Origin: Bacillota bacterium
Lineage (GTDB): Bacteria > Bacillota > Bacilli > Lactobacillales > Enterococcaceae
DNA: 5,269 bases
Assembly (NCBI GenBank): GCA_023389005.1
Contig: JAEWFE010000275.1
Span: forward strand, 1 to 5,269
Direction: 5' to 3'
Shown: positions 5,022 to 5,269 of the stretch, piece after piece
Numbering within the stretch: the first letter of the stretch is position 1
Layout of the letters: each line of letters opens with the position of its first letter
Position numbers and translations under genes: made by a program
Notes under the pieces: model-generated
Told to the model about the DNA's origin: nothing
The model's input: the letters and a program-made list of their open reading frames with translations, nothing else
Database searches by the model: none

Positions 5022-5269
5022 GTCGCTGCACGACCTTTCCTGACGGTGTTCACCAGCTAGACATTGTGAAATTCGCCCTCCCGCTTGAGAAAATCTCCTT
5101 TCATCCGATTTTCTCAGCGGAAGGTAAACACACGAATTTCTTCATGTCTAAACGAGCTGGTTCTAATCCGTGTTCGAAGGGTAGCTACATCGCATCTAAG
5201 CCGGACTGTCTAGGAAAATCTTTAACACTAGTGGATTTTCCTGTCATTCCGGACAAACTTAGCTTTCTC
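5022..5269 (+). ncRNA. Large structured RNA, candidate HEARO / IscB-type omega-RNA (runs to the window edge)
   Basis: No ORF lies here on either strand, but pairing is extensive. A small hairpin is at 5022-5034 (GTCG/CGAC). A long arm runs from 5053 to 5160: CCAGCT/AGCTGG, AGACAT/ATGTCT, GAAATTCG/CGAATTTC, CCGCT/AGCGG and GAGAAAATC/GATTTTCTC (loop 5096-5106). After a linker, a second arm runs 5196-5262: CTAAG/CTTAG, CCGGA/TCCGG and AGGAAAATC/GATTTTCCT. CCCT in an internal loop of the first arm (5076-5079) can pair with AGGG of the linker (5178-5181) as a pseudoknot. The multi-arm layout, the pseudoknot and the linker words GGGTAGCTACATCG and CTAAGCCGGAC recall HEARO RNAs. These are now known as the omega-RNAs encoded just 5' of IscB/IsrB nucleases; they carry a 5' guide taken from flanking DNA. 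That identification is from memory of the family. A retron msr-msd RNA is an alternative. The strand is inferred from the HEARO resemblance. Confidence 0.5.

Noticed and set aside
5022..5269. Group II intron or IS200/IS605 end as explanation of the structured region
   Set aside because: No GTGYG intron start or domain V hairpin seen, and no transposase or TnpB coding sequence adjacent within the window; the folding is larger than the short hairpins at IS200/IS605 ends. A retron RNA is not excluded.

Overview
The window looks like an AT-rich, low-GC Gram-positive chromosome segment, most likely Enterococcus or a close relative in the Lactobacillales. The reasons are the DtpT-type peptide transporter, strong AGGAGG-type ribosome binding sites, compact U-tailed terminators, and a tyrosyl-tRNA synthetase resembling the accessory TyrS of lactic acid bacteria. 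The genus is an inference from gene content, not a database result.

Layout. At the left edge, on the minus strand, are the first 18 codons of a histidine phosphatase (RHGxTxxN motif). A short open stretch of unclear status ends 2 nt before it. Next, also on the minus strand, is a complete POT-family di/tripeptide transporter with its promoter, ribosome binding site and terminator. An AT-rich intergenic region follows. A minus-strand gene then encodes a Schlafen-type AlbA_2 domain, a GHKL-like ATPase domain and a winged helix; it has its own promoter and a strong terminator. Two perfect 62-bp direct repeats flank this gene in the same orientation, 1474 bp apart. One lies past its terminator and the other abuts its promoter.

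The coding strand switches at about 3859. A very AT-rich plus-strand gene encodes a tyrosyl-tRNA synthetase that keeps its catalytic motifs but stops before the last anticodon-domain helix and the C-terminal S4 RNA-binding domain. Its promoter (TTGACA) is overlaid by a perfect inverted repeat, and the best start is a TTG at 3934. A 14-bp hairpin lies downstream.

The last ~250 bases carry no ORF, are markedly richer in GC, and fold into two long hairpins joined by a short linker. The architecture and several linker words recall the HEARO RNA, that is, the omega-RNA encoded just 5' of IscB/IsrB RNA-guided nucleases. If that is right, the nuclease gene starts just beyond the window. A retron-type or other structured RNA remains possible.

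How the parts relate: the transporter and phosphatase look like ordinary host genes. From about 2085 to the right edge the window looks accessory: a repeat-bounded Schlafen-family gene (a family with tRNA-cleaving members), a cut-down tRNA synthetase, and a candidate guide RNA. A shared role in defence or translation stress is a hypothesis only.
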